From positions 1,488,001 through 1,552,000 of the forward strand of contig CAWIBX010000005.1 of NCBI GenBank assembly GCA_963834405.1: a stretch of 64,000 nucleotides of DNA. The letters are read 5' to 3'. Below the pieces are notes generated by a model. The model had not been told where the DNA came from. It did no database searches and saw only the letters and a program-made list of their open reading frames with translations. The position numbers were made by a program, and so were the translations under genes. Shown piece after piece: positions 17,424-26,097 of the stretch. How positions within the stretch are numbered: position 1 is the stretch's first letter; each line of letters starts with the position of its first letter. The stretch is from Bog-473 sp963834405. Lineage in GTDB: Bacteria; Actinomycetota; Acidimicrobiia; Acidimicrobiales; RAAP-2.

Positions 17424-18457
17424 GCGGGCCGCCGCAGCGCGACACGCCCGACTCGCTGGGCCTGTGGGAGGCCACGGCCGCCCTGCCCGACCAATTGGGG
17501 CAGGCGCTGGCCGCCGCCCAGCGCGCCTGGACGGACGTGGTGCCTGCGGGAGCCGACGCCGTCGTGGTGCTCGGCGCAGGGGTCGACGCCATCGCCGGCG
17601 ACGCGGTGGCCGCCCTGGCCGCGCCGCACGCCCCCGTCCCGGTGCTCGTCGGGTCCTCGCCCGGCCTCCCCGCGTTCGTCGGGCCGCGGACATTGGTGGT
17701 CGCGCTGTCGAGCTCGGGCCGGGACGCCGGCACGCTGGCCGCGGCTCGGTCGGCGTTCGCACGCGGCGCGCCGGCGGTCGTGGTGTCGGCCGAAGGCCCC
17801 CTGTCGTCGCTGGCCGTCGAGGCCGGCGTGCCGTGCTGCCCGCTTCCGGGCGGGCCGCCCCGGGCGCTGCTCGGCGCCGCCGTTGTCTGCGCCCTCGGCG
17901 CGCTGGCGCGCCACGGCCTGCTCCCCGACTGCGGGCCGTCCGTCACCGTGGCGGCCGACGCACTGCGGCGCCGGCGTGACGCCTTCGCAGCGCCGGGCGG
18001 CCCGGCGGCGGAGGTGGCGCGGCGGATCGGCCGGACCATCCCGGTGGTGTACGGCGCGGCCGGCATCGGAGCGACGGCGGCGCGGCGCTGGAAGGCGCAG
18101 GTGAACCTCAACGAGAAGGCGCCGGCGTTCGACGCCTCGCTCCCGGCGCTGACGCGCGACGAGCTCGCCGGGTGGGGCCAGAGCGGGGACGTCACGCGAC
18201 AGGTCGTGTCGCTCGTGCTGCTCCGGCACGCGGGGGAGGACCCCGCGCTGGCCGGGCTGTTCGACGCCGTGGCGGCGGCGACGGACGAGGTCATGGCCGA
18301 CGTCGTGGAGGTGCGGGCCGAGGGGGAGGACGACCTGGGCCGCTTCCTGGACCTCGCGCTCTGGGGCGACTACGTCTCGCTCTTCCTGGCCGGCAAGGAA
18401 GGGGTCGACCCCGGGCCGGTGCCGGTGATAGAGGACCTCGGGGCCGGCCCGGCCTAA
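17420..18457 (+). CDS. SIS domain protein, phosphomannose/phosphoglucose isomerase-like
   Basis: 345 aa from a GTG at 17420 that overlaps the Trm112 stop by 4 nt. The first half has the SIS sugar-phosphate-binding pattern (VVVLGAGVDAIAGD, then VGSSPGLPAFVG and VALSSSGRDAGT). The second half has VYGAAGIGATAARRWKAQVNLNEKAPA, typical of the bifunctional phosphoglucose/phosphomannose isomerases next to phosphomannomutase genes. It would make mannose-6-phosphate from fructose-6-phosphate for the mutase upstream. The sequence is somewhat Ala-rich and divergent, so catalytic competence is likely but not certain. An IS element sits 6 bp beyond the stop codon. Confidence 0.82.
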   Translation: MSGPPQRDTPDSLGLWEATAALPDQLGQALAAAQRAWTDVVPAGADAVVVLGAGVDAIAGDAVAALAAPHAPVPVLVGSSPGLPAFVGPRTLVVALSSSGRDAGTLAAARSAFARGAPAVVVSAEGPLSSLAVEAGVPCCPLPGGPPRALLGAAVVCALGALARHGLLPDCGPSVTVAADALRRRRDAFAAPGGPAAEVARRIGRTIPVVYGAAGIGATAARRWKAQVNLNEKAPAFDASLPALTRDELAGWGQSGDVTRQVVSLVLLRHAGEDPALAGLFDAVAAATDEVMADVVEVRAEGEDDLGRFLDLALWGDYVSLFLAGKEGVDPGPVPVIEDLGAGPA

Positions 18458-18463
18458 TGGGGA

Positions 18464-18479
18464 CCTAGGTGGGTGGTGT
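18464..18479. repeat. Left terminal inverted repeat of the IS
   Basis: CCTAGGTGGGTGGTGT, exactly complementary to the right end. The inner neighbouring bases do not continue the match. Confidence 0.9.
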
Positions 18480-18635
18480 GAAACGGGTCAGTATCCACCG
18501 GACGGACTGATCCGCAGAACCACGCGGCCCACGGCGGATCGTGTCGGTGCGGTGGCCGGGGCCGGCAGGCGACCCGCAGACCGCCAGGCGAGCGGGACAA
18601 GCGCCCAGGACGTCCGGAAAGGCTGCAATTGGCGC

Positions 18636-20273
18636 TCAGGCCACCTGCAAGCGCCCTTCGACACTGCGCCGCACGCCGAGGACGGCCAGACGTGCCAGGT
18701 TCGTGGCGGCGGCCAGCAAACTGAAGTCTGCGCCGACTTTGACGGTGCCGCGGACCCGAGCTCGGCGGCCTCCGTGTCGGCGGCGCATGAGGTGGGCGAG
18801 CTTTCGCTCCACCTTGGGGCGCGTCGTGCGGTAGTCGTCTTGCCACCCCGGGTCGCGTTGACGCTGGCGGGCCCGGGCCAACGCTGCTTCGTGGGCCCCG
18901 ATGCTGATCGTGCGCCCGGCGGTCGACCTCGTGCACTGCTCGCGCAGAGGGCAGCCAGCGCAGGCGTCGCCGAAGTAGGCCATGCCGCCGCCGTCGCGGT
19001 GACGGAGGATCGTGACCGTCGCGCCCGCGGGACAGGTGACGGTGTCGTCCTCGAGGTTCACCTCGAAGCGGTCCTTGGTGAAGAGGCTGCCTGCGGCCGT
19101 CGGCTTCTGGGTCTTGCACCTCGACTCGATGCCCTCGTCTTCGAGTCGCTCTTGAAACGGCCCGGTCCCATAGGCGTTGTCGCCATAGACGGTGGCCTGT
19201 TCGTCTCCATCGACGCTCGCGCCATCGTCCTCGGACTCCTCGTCAACCCTTGGCGCCCCAGGGCTGCGTTCGTCGTCGGCCAAGAGGTCGGCGACGAGTT
19301 CTTCGGCCACGGCGGCATCGCCCACGTTGCCCGGGGTGACGACGGTCTCGGTGATGATCTCTGAGTCCGGATCCACCGCGGCGTGACCCTTGTAGCCGTC
19401 GAAGCCCCTGGCCTGGGTCTTGTGCCCATGGCGGGCCTCGGGGTCGACCGTCGAGATGATCCGGTCTGCCGCCACGCCCCGCACGATGCGAAAGGTGCCC
19501 CCCGCATCCTCTTCGATGTCCTGGCCGACGACGGTGGCCAACAGAGCGACGGCCTGGGCGAGGTCGGGACCAAGCTCTCTTCCTTCGAGGAGCAACAGGA
19601 CCCCATGGGCGTCCTTGGCCCGCGAATCGATCAGGGCGTCACGGGCGGCGGGGTCGTCCCAGTCGATCTGGGGCTTGGCCGAGGTGGCGTAGTCGTCACC
19701 GCTCTTTATGACCTCGCGCACTTCGGCGGCCAGTTCGGGATCGGCCACCTTGAGCACTCCCCGGATGGCCGAGCGGATGAGGGTAACCGTGTCCATGGTG
19801 GCCACCGCGTCATAGAGCGGAGTCGAGTCCAATACGCGCTTGCGTCCGACGAGTCCGGCCTCTTTGGCCGCGTCGCGGGTGACGTCGAAGATGCGGTTGG
19901 GAGCGACCGAGTGGCGCAGGCGCTCGCGCATGTCGACGAGCACGGTATGGGCGAATCTCGTCCACCCTTCGGTGTCATAGCCGCCGACGCCCGCCGCGTA
20001 GCGCCAGCGGGTGTCGAAGCAGTAGCGCTCGACCGCCTCGCGGTCAGAGAGCCCCTCGAGACGCTGGAGCACCATGGCCACGGCCACGACCGAGGGCGGC
20101 ACCGAGCGCCGGCCCGAGTCCTCGAAGAGGTCGGCGAAGGCCTCGTCGGGGAAGAGGCGCTCCCGCTCACGGTGCAAGAACGCGTAGATCGAGTGTGCCT
20201 CGAGCGTCTCGTCGCAGAACCTGGTCACGTCGTCGAACAGGTCGCCCTGTTTGTTCGCCACGCCGAGCGTCAT
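18636..20273 (-). CDS. IS1182 family transposase
   Basis: Full-length 545-aa DDE transposase. The N-terminal domain includes LFPDEAFADLFEDSGRRSVPP and the SDREAVERYCFDTRWRYAAG segment typical of the family. The catalytic region begins at VLDSTPLYDAV (first Asp) and continues with FDGYKGHAAVDPDSEIIT and VYGDNAYGTG. A Cys cluster (CPAG ... CAGCPLREQC) precedes the C-terminal RPKVERKLAHLMRRRHGGRRARVRG region. GGAGGG lies just upstream of the ATG. No internal stop or frameshift is visible, so the element may be active. There is an acidic insertion (about residues 335-355, EESEDDGASVDGDE) between catalytic segments. Confidence 0.93.
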   Translation of the reverse strand: MTLGVANKQGDLFDDVTRFCDETLEAHSIYAFLHRERERLFPDEAFADLFEDSGRRSVPPSVVAVAMVLQRLEGLSDREAVERYCFDTRWRYAAGVGGYDTEGWTRFAHTVLVDMRERLRHSVAPNRIFDVTRDAAKEAGLVGRKRVLDSTPLYDAVATMDTVTLIRSAIRGVLKVADPELAAEVREVIKSGDDYATSAKPQIDWDDPAARDALIDSRAKDAHGVLLLLEGRELGPDLAQAVALLATVVGQDIEEDAGGTFRIVRGVAADRIISTVDPEARHGHKTQARGFDGYKGHAAVDPDSEIITETVVTPGNVGDAAVAEELVADLLADDERSPGAPRVDEESEDDGASVDGDEQATVYGDNAYGTGPFQERLEDEGIESRCKTQKPTAAGSLFTKDRFEVNLEDDTVTCPAGATVTILRHRDGGGMAYFGDACAGCPLREQCTRSTAGRTISIGAHEAALARARQRQRDPGWQDDYRTTRPKVERKLAHLMRRRHGGRRARVRGTVKVGADFSLLAAATNLARLAVLGVRRSVEGRLQVA

Positions 20274-20375
20274 CGGTCCCTCCAGATCGAGAACTACAAG
20301 GTTGTAATTCTCTCAGATCCGGACCAAGATCGCGAATCGAACGCCACGCGGTCAGCGTGCCCGATCACGCGAAAG

Positions 20376-20391
20376 ACACCACCCACCTAGG
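20376..20391. repeat. Right terminal inverted repeat of the IS
   Basis: ACACCACCCACCTAGG, the exact reverse complement of the left end. It lies about 100 bp upstream of the transposase start codon. A short palindrome TACAAGGTTGTA at 20295-20306 lies between it and the start. Confidence 0.9.
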
Positions 20392-20428
20392 GCTGGCGGT
20401 CGCGGTCGCGGTCCGGAAGCGACAGACC

Positions 20429-21400
20429 TCAGGCCCGCCGGTGCAGCCACAGGGCGGCGCCGGCGCCCGGCGCCATCGCCGCGACCTCCCGCTCCAACAG
20501 GTCGTGGTGCACGTGCATCAGCCAGTCGTTGAACAACAGGATCTCGAAGGCCGGGTTGAACAAGAGGAAGGCGTGCAGCAGGTAGGCCTCGCTCCAGGCC
20601 CGGCCCTCGTAGACCCACTCCTCCGGGTACTCGAAGGGCCAGAAGATGTCGTGGATGTGGATGTAGACGCCGGGGGGGACGGCCGGGAGCACGCGCGTGA
20701 TGACGTAGTGGCTGTCGCTGCCGGTCTTGACGACGTGCGAGCAGTCGATGAAGAGGAAGTCACCGGGCTCGAGCTCCCGGAAGCGGTCGAGGCCGACGCG
20801 CTGCACCGGAGCCTGTATGACCTCGACGTCGTCCTCGGGCCGGAGGAGCCGGTTGAGATCGTCGGGGAAGGGCTCTATGCACGTGACGCGCATGCGGCCC
20901 TGGAGCCAGCGGTCGTTGGTGTCCAGCGCGAGCGCCGTCGACCAACCGGACCCCACCTCGAGATACCGCGACGGCCGCAGGTGCCGGAGGAGGGCCTGCA
21001 GGGTGAGGGCATCCCCGCCCGCGTAGCCGGGGTTCGCCGTGCAGTAACGCATGTCGGGTCCGGGCGCGGTCGGCAGCGTGACGTCGTTGATCATCGGCGC
21101 CAGCGTCTTCAACAGGTCGAGTTGCGCGTCCTCGTTGAGGTCGATCCCCTCGAGATGACCCTGGCGCCAGAAGATCGCGCCCTCGTTCTCCTTTATGTCC
21201 TTGATGTTCGGCACGGGCGAGTAGAAGTACCCGGGGGGAAACCGCAAGAGGAACGGCTCGGCATCGACCCCGCGCAGGCGCTCCAGGTCGTGCTGCAGCC
21301 CCTCGATCTCGTCGCTGCGGCGCAACCGGCGCAGCGATTTGTCGAGGAACGGCACGTGCGTGATCGCCCGCCGCCACGCGCGTGCGTCGTTGTCGGGCAC
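20429..21400 (-). CDS. Class I SAM-dependent methyltransferase
   Basis: 323-aa protein with a methyltransferase core. The SAM-binding motif I is YLEVGSGWSTALAL (about 146-159), an acidic post-I strand VTCIEPFP follows, and motif IV-like DFLFIDCSHV comes next. The N-terminal 130 residues include FYSPVPNIKDIKENEGAIFW, seen in class I methyltransferases (Methyltransf_24-like) found in glycan or lipid loci. The acceptor is unknown. It is transcribed toward the IS element and is followed upstream, on the same strand, by a thiolase 35 bp away, so co-transcription is possible. Confidence 0.8.
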   Translation of the reverse strand: MPDNDARAWRRAITHVPFLDKSLRRLRRSDEIEGLQHDLERLRGVDAEPFLLRFPPGYFYSPVPNIKDIKENEGAIFWRQGHLEGIDLNEDAQLDLLKTLAPMINDVTLPTAPGPDMRYCTANPGYAGGDALTLQALLRHLRPSRYLEVGSGWSTALALDTNDRWLQGRMRVTCIEPFPDDLNRLLRPEDDVEVIQAPVQRVGLDRFRELEPGDFLFIDCSHVVKTGSDSHYVITRVLPAVPPGVYIHIHDIFWPFEYPEEWVYEGRAWSEAYLLHAFLLFNPAFEILLFNDWLMHVHHDLLEREVAAMAPGAGAALWLHRRA

Positions 21401-21435
21401 CGATTGACCCTATCGGCCGGCGCGGAGTGGAAGCC

Positions 21436-22641
21436 TCAGCTCAGGCGCTCCACGATCATGGCCATGCCCTGGCCGCCGCCGACGCACATCGACTCGAGGC
21501 CGATCGTCTTGCCCGTGTCCTCCAGCGCGTTCAGCAGCGTCGTCATGATGCGGGCGCCGGTCTGGCCGAAGGGGTGCCCGAGGGCGATGGCACCGCCCTT
21601 GACGTTCAGCTTGTCCCAGCTGATGCCGAGGTGCCGCGCCGACGGGATCACCTGTGCTGCGAACGCCTCGTTGATCTCGACCAGGTCGATGTCCTCAATG
21701 GTCATGTTGGCCCGCTTCAGCACCTGGCGGCACGCCTCCACCGGGCCGAGACCCATGATCTCGGGGTTGAGGCCCGTGACCCCGCTGGCCACGATGCGCG
21801 CCAGCGGGGTGATGCCGAGCGCCTTGGCCTTGGTGTCGCTCATCACCACGACGGCCGCGGCGCCGTCGTTGAGCGGGCAGGCGTTGCCGGCGGTGACCGT
21901 GCCGCCCTCGCGGAACACGGGCTTGAGGTTGGCCAGCCCCTCCAGCGTCGTGTTGGGGCGGGGGCCGTCGTCCTTGGTGACGACCGTGCCGTCCGACAGC
22001 GTCACGGGGATGATCTCGCGCTCGAAGAACCCGTTCTCCTGCGACTCGACCGCCCGCGTCTGCGAGAGCAGCGCGAACTCGTCCATCTCCTCCCGCGAGA
22101 TCTTCTCGTACTCGGCCACGTTCTCGGCGGTCTGGCCCATGGCGATGTAGACGTCCGGCAGGCCGGTCGGTGGCGTCCAGGGCTCGGTGACGGCAGGCGC
22201 GCGCATCTTGGTGCGCTGCTCGGCCTCGGCGAAGTCGGGGTTGTGCGGGCCCGTGTCGGACGCGCCGTTCATGTAGCGGCTGACCGTCTCGACGCCCGCG
22301 GCCACGAAGACGTCCCCCTCGCCGGCCCGGATGGCGTGGGCGGCCATGCGGATGGTCTGCAGCGAGGACGAGCAGTAGCGGTTCACGGTCACGCCGGGGA
22401 CGTCGTCGAGACCGGAGAGCAGCGCCGCCACGCGGGCGACGTTGTAGCCCGCCTCGCCGGCCGGCTGTCCGCAGCCGAGGATGACGTCCTCGATCTCGCC
22501 CTTGGGGAGCTGGGGCAGCTTCTCCAGCACCGACGTGATGACCAGCGCGCTCAGGTCGTCGGGGCGGCACTCCACGAGCGATCCCTTGTTGGCCCGCCCG
22601 ATGGGCGTGCGGCCGGTGGCGACGATGACGGCTTCAGGCAT
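21436..22641 (-). CDS. Acetyl-CoA C-acyltransferase (thiolase)
   Basis: 401-aa degradative-type thiolase that cleaves 3-ketoacyl-CoA with CoA. The nucleophilic Cys90 is in VNRYCSSSLQTIRMA. The catalytic His lies in GGAIALGHPFGQTGAR (near residue 350), and the second Cys is in CVGGGQGMAMIVERL at the C terminus. Length and all three motifs match the family. It diverges from an acyl-CoA dehydrogenase pair, and a KstR-like operator lies in the shared promoter region, so it probably completes a beta-oxidation cycle for a lipid or steroid side chain with those dehydrogenases. Confidence 0.94.
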   Translation of the reverse strand: MPEAVIVATGRTPIGRANKGSLVECRPDDLSALVITSVLEKLPQLPKGEIEDVILGCGQPAGEAGYNVARVAALLSGLDDVPGVTVNRYCSSSLQTIRMAAHAIRAGEGDVFVAAGVETVSRYMNGASDTGPHNPDFAEAEQRTKMRAPAVTEPWTPPTGLPDVYIAMGQTAENVAEYEKISREEMDEFALLSQTRAVESQENGFFEREIIPVTLSDGTVVTKDDGPRPNTTLEGLANLKPVFREGGTVTAGNACPLNDGAAAVVVMSDTKAKALGITPLARIVASGVTGLNPEIMGLGPVEACRQVLKRANMTIEDIDLVEINEAFAAQVIPSARHLGISWDKLNVKGGAIALGHPFGQTGARIMTTLLNALEDTGKTIGLESMCVGGGQGMAMIVERLS

Positions 22642-22764
22642 GGTCTACGGCTCCTTCGATCCGGGCCCGGGTCCCGGCCCGAGGCGTTTTGCAGGTTACT
22701 TCTCGGTAGCCCGAGGCCCTTCGGGCACGGCCGCCTCCTCATTGGCCGTCTCGACGCGGCGGAC

Positions 22765-22778
22765 TGTAACGTGTTCTA
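22765..22778. promoter_or_regulatory. KstR-like operator (exact TnnAACnnGTTnnA match)
   Basis: TGTAACGTGTTCTA fits the published KstR consensus at every fixed position. It lies between the divergent thiolase (start 22641) and acyl-CoA dehydrogenase (start 22867), a position where one repressor could control both. No kstR-like gene is seen in this window; the identity of the regulator is inferred only from the motif. Confidence 0.6.
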
Positions 22779-22866
22779 CCGCGCGGCCGGGCCGGTCCCG
22801 GCCGGCGCGGACGCGGCGTTGACGTGCGACGATGCAGCGACCGCAGCGCCCTCGGGAGGGACACGC

Positions 22867-24042
22867 ATGGAGATTGCCTACACCGACGAGCAGGAGCAGT
22901 TGCGGCGAGAGCTGCGGGCCTACTACGAGAACCTGCTCACCCCCGAGGTGCAGGAGGAGCTGGCGCAGGGGCACGGCATCGGCCCCGCCATGCGCCGGGT
23001 CGTCAAGCAGATGGGAAGCGACGGCTGGCTCGGCATCGGGTGGCCCAAGGAGTACGGCGGGCAAGGGCGCTCGGCCATTGAGCAGTTCATCTTCTTCGAC
23101 GAGTCGATGCGCAGCGGCGCCCCCGTCCCGATGCTCACCATCAACACGGTCGGCCCGACCATCATGAACTTCGGCACCCAGGAGCAGAAGGACTTCTTCC
23201 TCCCCAAGATCCTGGCGGGCGAGATCCACTTCTGCATCGGGTACACCGAGCCCAACGCCGGGACCGACCTGGCGTCACTCACCACCCGGGCCGTGCGCGA
23301 CGGAGACGAGTACATCATCAACGGCACCAAGGTCTTCACCAGCCTGGCCGGCGACGCCGACTACGTGTGGCTCGCCACCCGCACCGACCCCAACGTCGCC
23401 AAGCACAAGGGCATCTCCATGTTCGTGGTGCCCATGAACACGCCCGGTATCCGCGTGGTGCCCATGAAGCTGCTGGGCGACCACAACATCAACTACACCT
23501 TTTACGAGGACGTCCGGGTCCCGGCCTCCAGCCTGGTGGGCGGCGAGAACCAGGGCTGGAACCTGATCACCAACCAGCTGAACCACGAGCGGGTGACGCT
23601 GTGCGCACCCGGCATCGTCGACCGGGTGCTCACCGACGTGCGGCGCTGGGCGCAGCAGACGACGCTGCCCAACGGCCGTCGCGTGGCGGACCAGGAGTGG
23701 GTCCAGGAGCACCTGGCGCGGGTGCACGCCGAGCTCGAGTTCCTGCGCCTCATCAACTGGAAGGTCGCCTGGCAGGGTACGCAGGGGCATCTCGACGTGG
23801 CGGACGCGTCGACCATCAAGGTCTTCGGGACGGAGTTCTACCTGCGCGCCTTCCGCCTGCTGCTCGAGATCGTGGGCCAGGCGGGCTACCTGACCCGCGG
23901 CTCGCCGGCGGCCGTGATCGCAGGCCGCTTGGAGATGTACGCCCGCTCCATGATCATCCTGACCTTCGGGGGCGGCACCAACGAGATCCAGCGGGATCTC
24001 ATCGCCATCTTCGGGCTCGGCATGCCGCGTTCGTTGCGCTGA
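22867..24042 (+). CDS. Acyl-CoA dehydrogenase, large-subunit type (ChsE2/FadE29-like paralogue)
   Basis: 391-aa FAD-dependent acyl-CoA dehydrogenase. The N terminus is MEIAYTDEQEQLRRELRAYY, followed by GWLGIGWPKEYGG, the substrate/FAD loop YTEPNAGTDLASL, and C-terminal LTFGGGTNEIQRDLIAIFGLG. The ATG at 22867 is preceded by GGAGGG and by no coding signal, although the frame stays open far upstream. It resembles the first dehydrogenase of the igr-like operon at 31587. The gene starting 27 bp downstream encodes the matching short partner type, so the two probably form an alpha2beta2 heteromer for branched or steroid-derived acyl-CoA. Confidence 0.93.
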   Translation: MEIAYTDEQEQLRRELRAYYENLLTPEVQEELAQGHGIGPAMRRVVKQMGSDGWLGIGWPKEYGGQGRSAIEQFIFFDESMRSGAPVPMLTINTVGPTIMNFGTQEQKDFFLPKILAGEIHFCIGYTEPNAGTDLASLTTRAVRDGDEYIINGTKVFTSLAGDADYVWLATRTDPNVAKHKGISMFVVPMNTPGIRVVPMKLLGDHNINYTFYEDVRVPASSLVGGENQGWNLITNQLNHERVTLCAPGIVDRVLTDVRRWAQQTTLPNGRRVADQEWVQEHLARVHAELEFLRLINWKVAWQGTQGHLDVADASTIKVFGTEFYLRAFRLLLEIVGQAGYLTRGSPAAVIAGRLEMYARSMIILTFGGGTNEIQRDLIAIFGLGMPRSLR

Positions 24043-24069
24043 GCAGATCGCAGAGGAGAGCACGCGTTC

Positions 24070-25236
24070 ATGGACTTCAACTACAGCGAGGAACAGGAGG
24101 CCGTCCGGGAGTTGGCGGGCCGGATCTTCACCGATCGCGCGACGCACGAGCGGCTGAAGGCGCTCGAGGCCGCCGCCGGGGACGAAGGCCCGTTCGACAG
24201 AGAGCTCTGGGCGGAGCTGGCCTCCGCCGGCCTGCTCGGCATCCACCTGGGCGAGGACGTCGGTGGCGCCGGGCTCGACTTCGTGGCCGCCTGCCTCGTC
24301 ATAGAGGCGGCCGGCCGCACCGCCGCCTATGTGCCGGTCGTCGAGACCATGGTCTACGGCGCGCTGCCCATCGACCGCTTCGGGACCGCCGCGCAGCGCA
24401 AGGCCTGGCTGTCCGGCGTGGCCGACGGCGAGACCGTCCTGACCGCCGCCCTGTCCGAGCTGGCCGGCGGCGTCGTCCTGCCGGGCGGCACCGAGCCCGC
24501 GACGACGGCGGCCCGGCAGAGCGACGGCACGTGGCGGCTGTCGGGCACGAAGGCCTGTGTGCCGGCCGCGTTCGTCGCCGACGCGCTGTTGGTCCCGGCG
24601 TCCTGCACCGCCGCGGACGGGACGCCGGCCGGTGTCGCCGTGTTCATCGTTGACCCGGGCGCCCAGGGCGTGCGCATGATCCGCCAGACCACCACGACCG
24701 GGCGTCCCGAGGCCATCGTCGAGCTCGGCGAGGTGGCGGTGGGCGACGACCGCCGCCTGGGCGACGAGGACACGGACGGCGCCGCGGTCATAGACGTCAT
24801 CACCGAGTTCGCCACGACCGCGCTCTGCATCATGGAGGCGGGCGCCACGGCGGCGGCGCTGGCCCTCACCTCGGAGTACACCAAGACACGCGAGCAGTTC
24901 GACAAGCCGATCGCGACCTTCCAGGCCGTCGGACAGCGGGCGGCCGACGCCTACGTGGACACCGAGGCCATCCGCCTCACCGCCTGGCAGGCGGCGTCCC
25001 GGCTGGCGTCCGGGCTACCGGCGAGCGCGGAGATCGCCGTCGCCAAGTACTGGGCCGCCGAGGGCGGCCAGCGCGTGGTGCACGCCGCCTCCCACCTCCA
25101 CGGCGGCGTGGGCGTCGACCGCGACTACCCGCTGCACCGCTATTTCCTCCTCACCCGCCAGATTGAGCTCACGCTCGGCTCGGCCAACGACAGCCTGCGG
25201 CGGCTGGGGAAGATCCTGGCGACCGAGCCCGTCTGA
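24070..25236 (+). CDS. Acyl-CoA dehydrogenase, partner-subunit type (ChsE1/FadE28-like paralogue)
   Basis: 388-aa acyl-CoA dehydrogenase-fold protein with N-terminal MDFNYSEEQEAVRELAGRIF. It has LGIHLGEDVGGAGLDFVA and, near the C terminus, HLHGGVGVDRDYPLHRYFLL and LGSANDSLRRLGKIL. The central region lacks the tight YTEPxAGTD loop found in its neighbour, as in the partner subunits of heteromeric steroid acyl-CoA dehydrogenases. It lies 27 nt after the other dehydrogenase with a GAGGAGA ribosome site, so they are co-expressed. A full catalytic set is expected only in the heteromer; this is inferred from family knowledge. Confidence 0.9.
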   Translation: MDFNYSEEQEAVRELAGRIFTDRATHERLKALEAAAGDEGPFDRELWAELASAGLLGIHLGEDVGGAGLDFVAACLVIEAAGRTAAYVPVVETMVYGALPIDRFGTAAQRKAWLSGVADGETVLTAALSELAGGVVLPGGTEPATTAARQSDGTWRLSGTKACVPAAFVADALLVPASCTAADGTPAGVAVFIVDPGAQGVRMIRQTTTTGRPEAIVELGEVAVGDDRRLGDEDTDGAAVIDVITEFATTALCIMEAGATAAALALTSEYTKTREQFDKPIATFQAVGQRAADAYVDTEAIRLTAWQAASRLASGLPASAEIAVAKYWAAEGGQRVVHAASHLHGGVGVDRDYPLHRYFLLTRQIELTLGSANDSLRRLGKILATEPV

Positions 25237-25291
25237 GGCGCGCGCACACACCCTCCCGCTGTCGGCGCAAGAGAAGGCGGGCCCGGCCCGG

Positions 25292-26011
25292 CTAATAGTC
25301 CCCGTTGTGGGACAGTCCGAGTTCGTACCCGGCCAGGAAGGTGCCCGCCTCCTCGTGACGGGGGTAGGAGTTGGCGAGGCGGTGGAAGGCGGGGGAGTGA
25401 TCGGGGTACGTCAGGTGGGCCAGCTCGTGGACGAGCACCGAGTCGAGCACCCAGGACGGGACGGGACGCAGGCGGTGCGAGATGCGGATGTCGCCTGAGT
25501 AGTACGAGCACGACCCCCAGCGGGACGTCTGGTTGGTCACCCAGCGCACGGAGGAAGGGCGGACGCCGACGAGATACCGCTTGCTGAGGGCGACCGCGCG
25601 GCCGTAGAGCGCCTCGTCACTCAAATCGGGCTTGGGTGGATGGCGCTTGAGGAGACGCTCGACGAGCCAGTCGATCGTCTGCTGACGCGACGGCTCGTCG
25701 AGATGAGCCGGGACAGACACGACGATCCGACCCTTGTCCCACCACGCCTCTGAGGTCTTGCGCCGCCGGTGGCTGACGCGCACCTCCACTTCCGGGCCCG
25801 CCTCGGGCGTCTCGACGAGCGCGGCATCCTCGACCGGTACGGCGTCCTCGACCGACGCGGGTTCGACGAGAGACGTGTCCGTTCGCGGGTCGACGCGGGA
25901 GCCCGGTCCGGGCCCGGGGCCCGCTCCGTCCCCCAGGACGGGATCGATTTCCGACACATCGAAGAGAGTCATGGCGGCATTGTGTCCGATCTCTGTGACC
26001 ACGCAGCGCAT
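25292..26011 (-). CDS. YgjP-like (DUF45) zinc metallopeptidase-domain protein
   Basis: 239 aa. The C-terminal half is a DUF45/YgjP domain: the zinc-binding VLVHELAHLTYPDHSPAFHRL segment has HELAH and a downstream His, preceded by RWGSCSYYSGDIRISHRLRPV. The N-terminal third is low-complexity and acidic (VEDAVPVEDAALVETPEAGPE). An in-frame ATG at 25972 is an alternative start. The function of the family is not established beyond predicted metal-dependent hydrolysis. It converges with the acyl-CoA dehydrogenase gene upstream on the plus strand, with 55 bp between the stops. Confidence 0.8.
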   Translation of the reverse strand: MRCVVTEIGHNAAMTLFDVSEIDPVLGDGAGPGPGPGSRVDPRTDTSLVEPASVEDAVPVEDAALVETPEAGPEVEVRVSHRRRKTSEAWWDKGRIVVSVPAHLDEPSRQQTIDWLVERLLKRHPPKPDLSDEALYGRAVALSKRYLVGVRPSSVRWVTNQTSRWGSCSYYSGDIRISHRLRPVPSWVLDSVLVHELAHLTYPDHSPAFHRLANSYPRHEEAGTFLAGYELGLSHNGDY

Positions 26012-26097
26012 ACCTGGTCATCTTCCCTGCAGCCCCCGATGGACGGCCCTACGCTTCGGAAAGCACCTCGCCAGGGCGTCGAGATCGGAGGTCGGTC

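Larger units (their letters stand above)
18464..20391 (-). mobile_element. IS1182-type insertion sequence
   Basis: Complete insertion sequence of about 1.9 kb with one intact transposase gene on the reverse strand and perfect 16-bp terminal inverted repeats at 18464-18479 and 20376-20391. Both outer ends contain CCTAGG. Because CTAG is itself a palindrome, part of the repeat could instead be a duplicated CTAG target, with the element proper then running from about 18469 to 20386. It lies in the convergent gap between the SIS gene and a methyltransferase gene, so it disrupts neither. Confidence 0.88.

Noticed and set aside
19383..20390. 335-aa plus-strand frame antisense to the IS transposase
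   Set aside because: The transposase on the opposite strand is intact with family motifs; the antisense frame has none.
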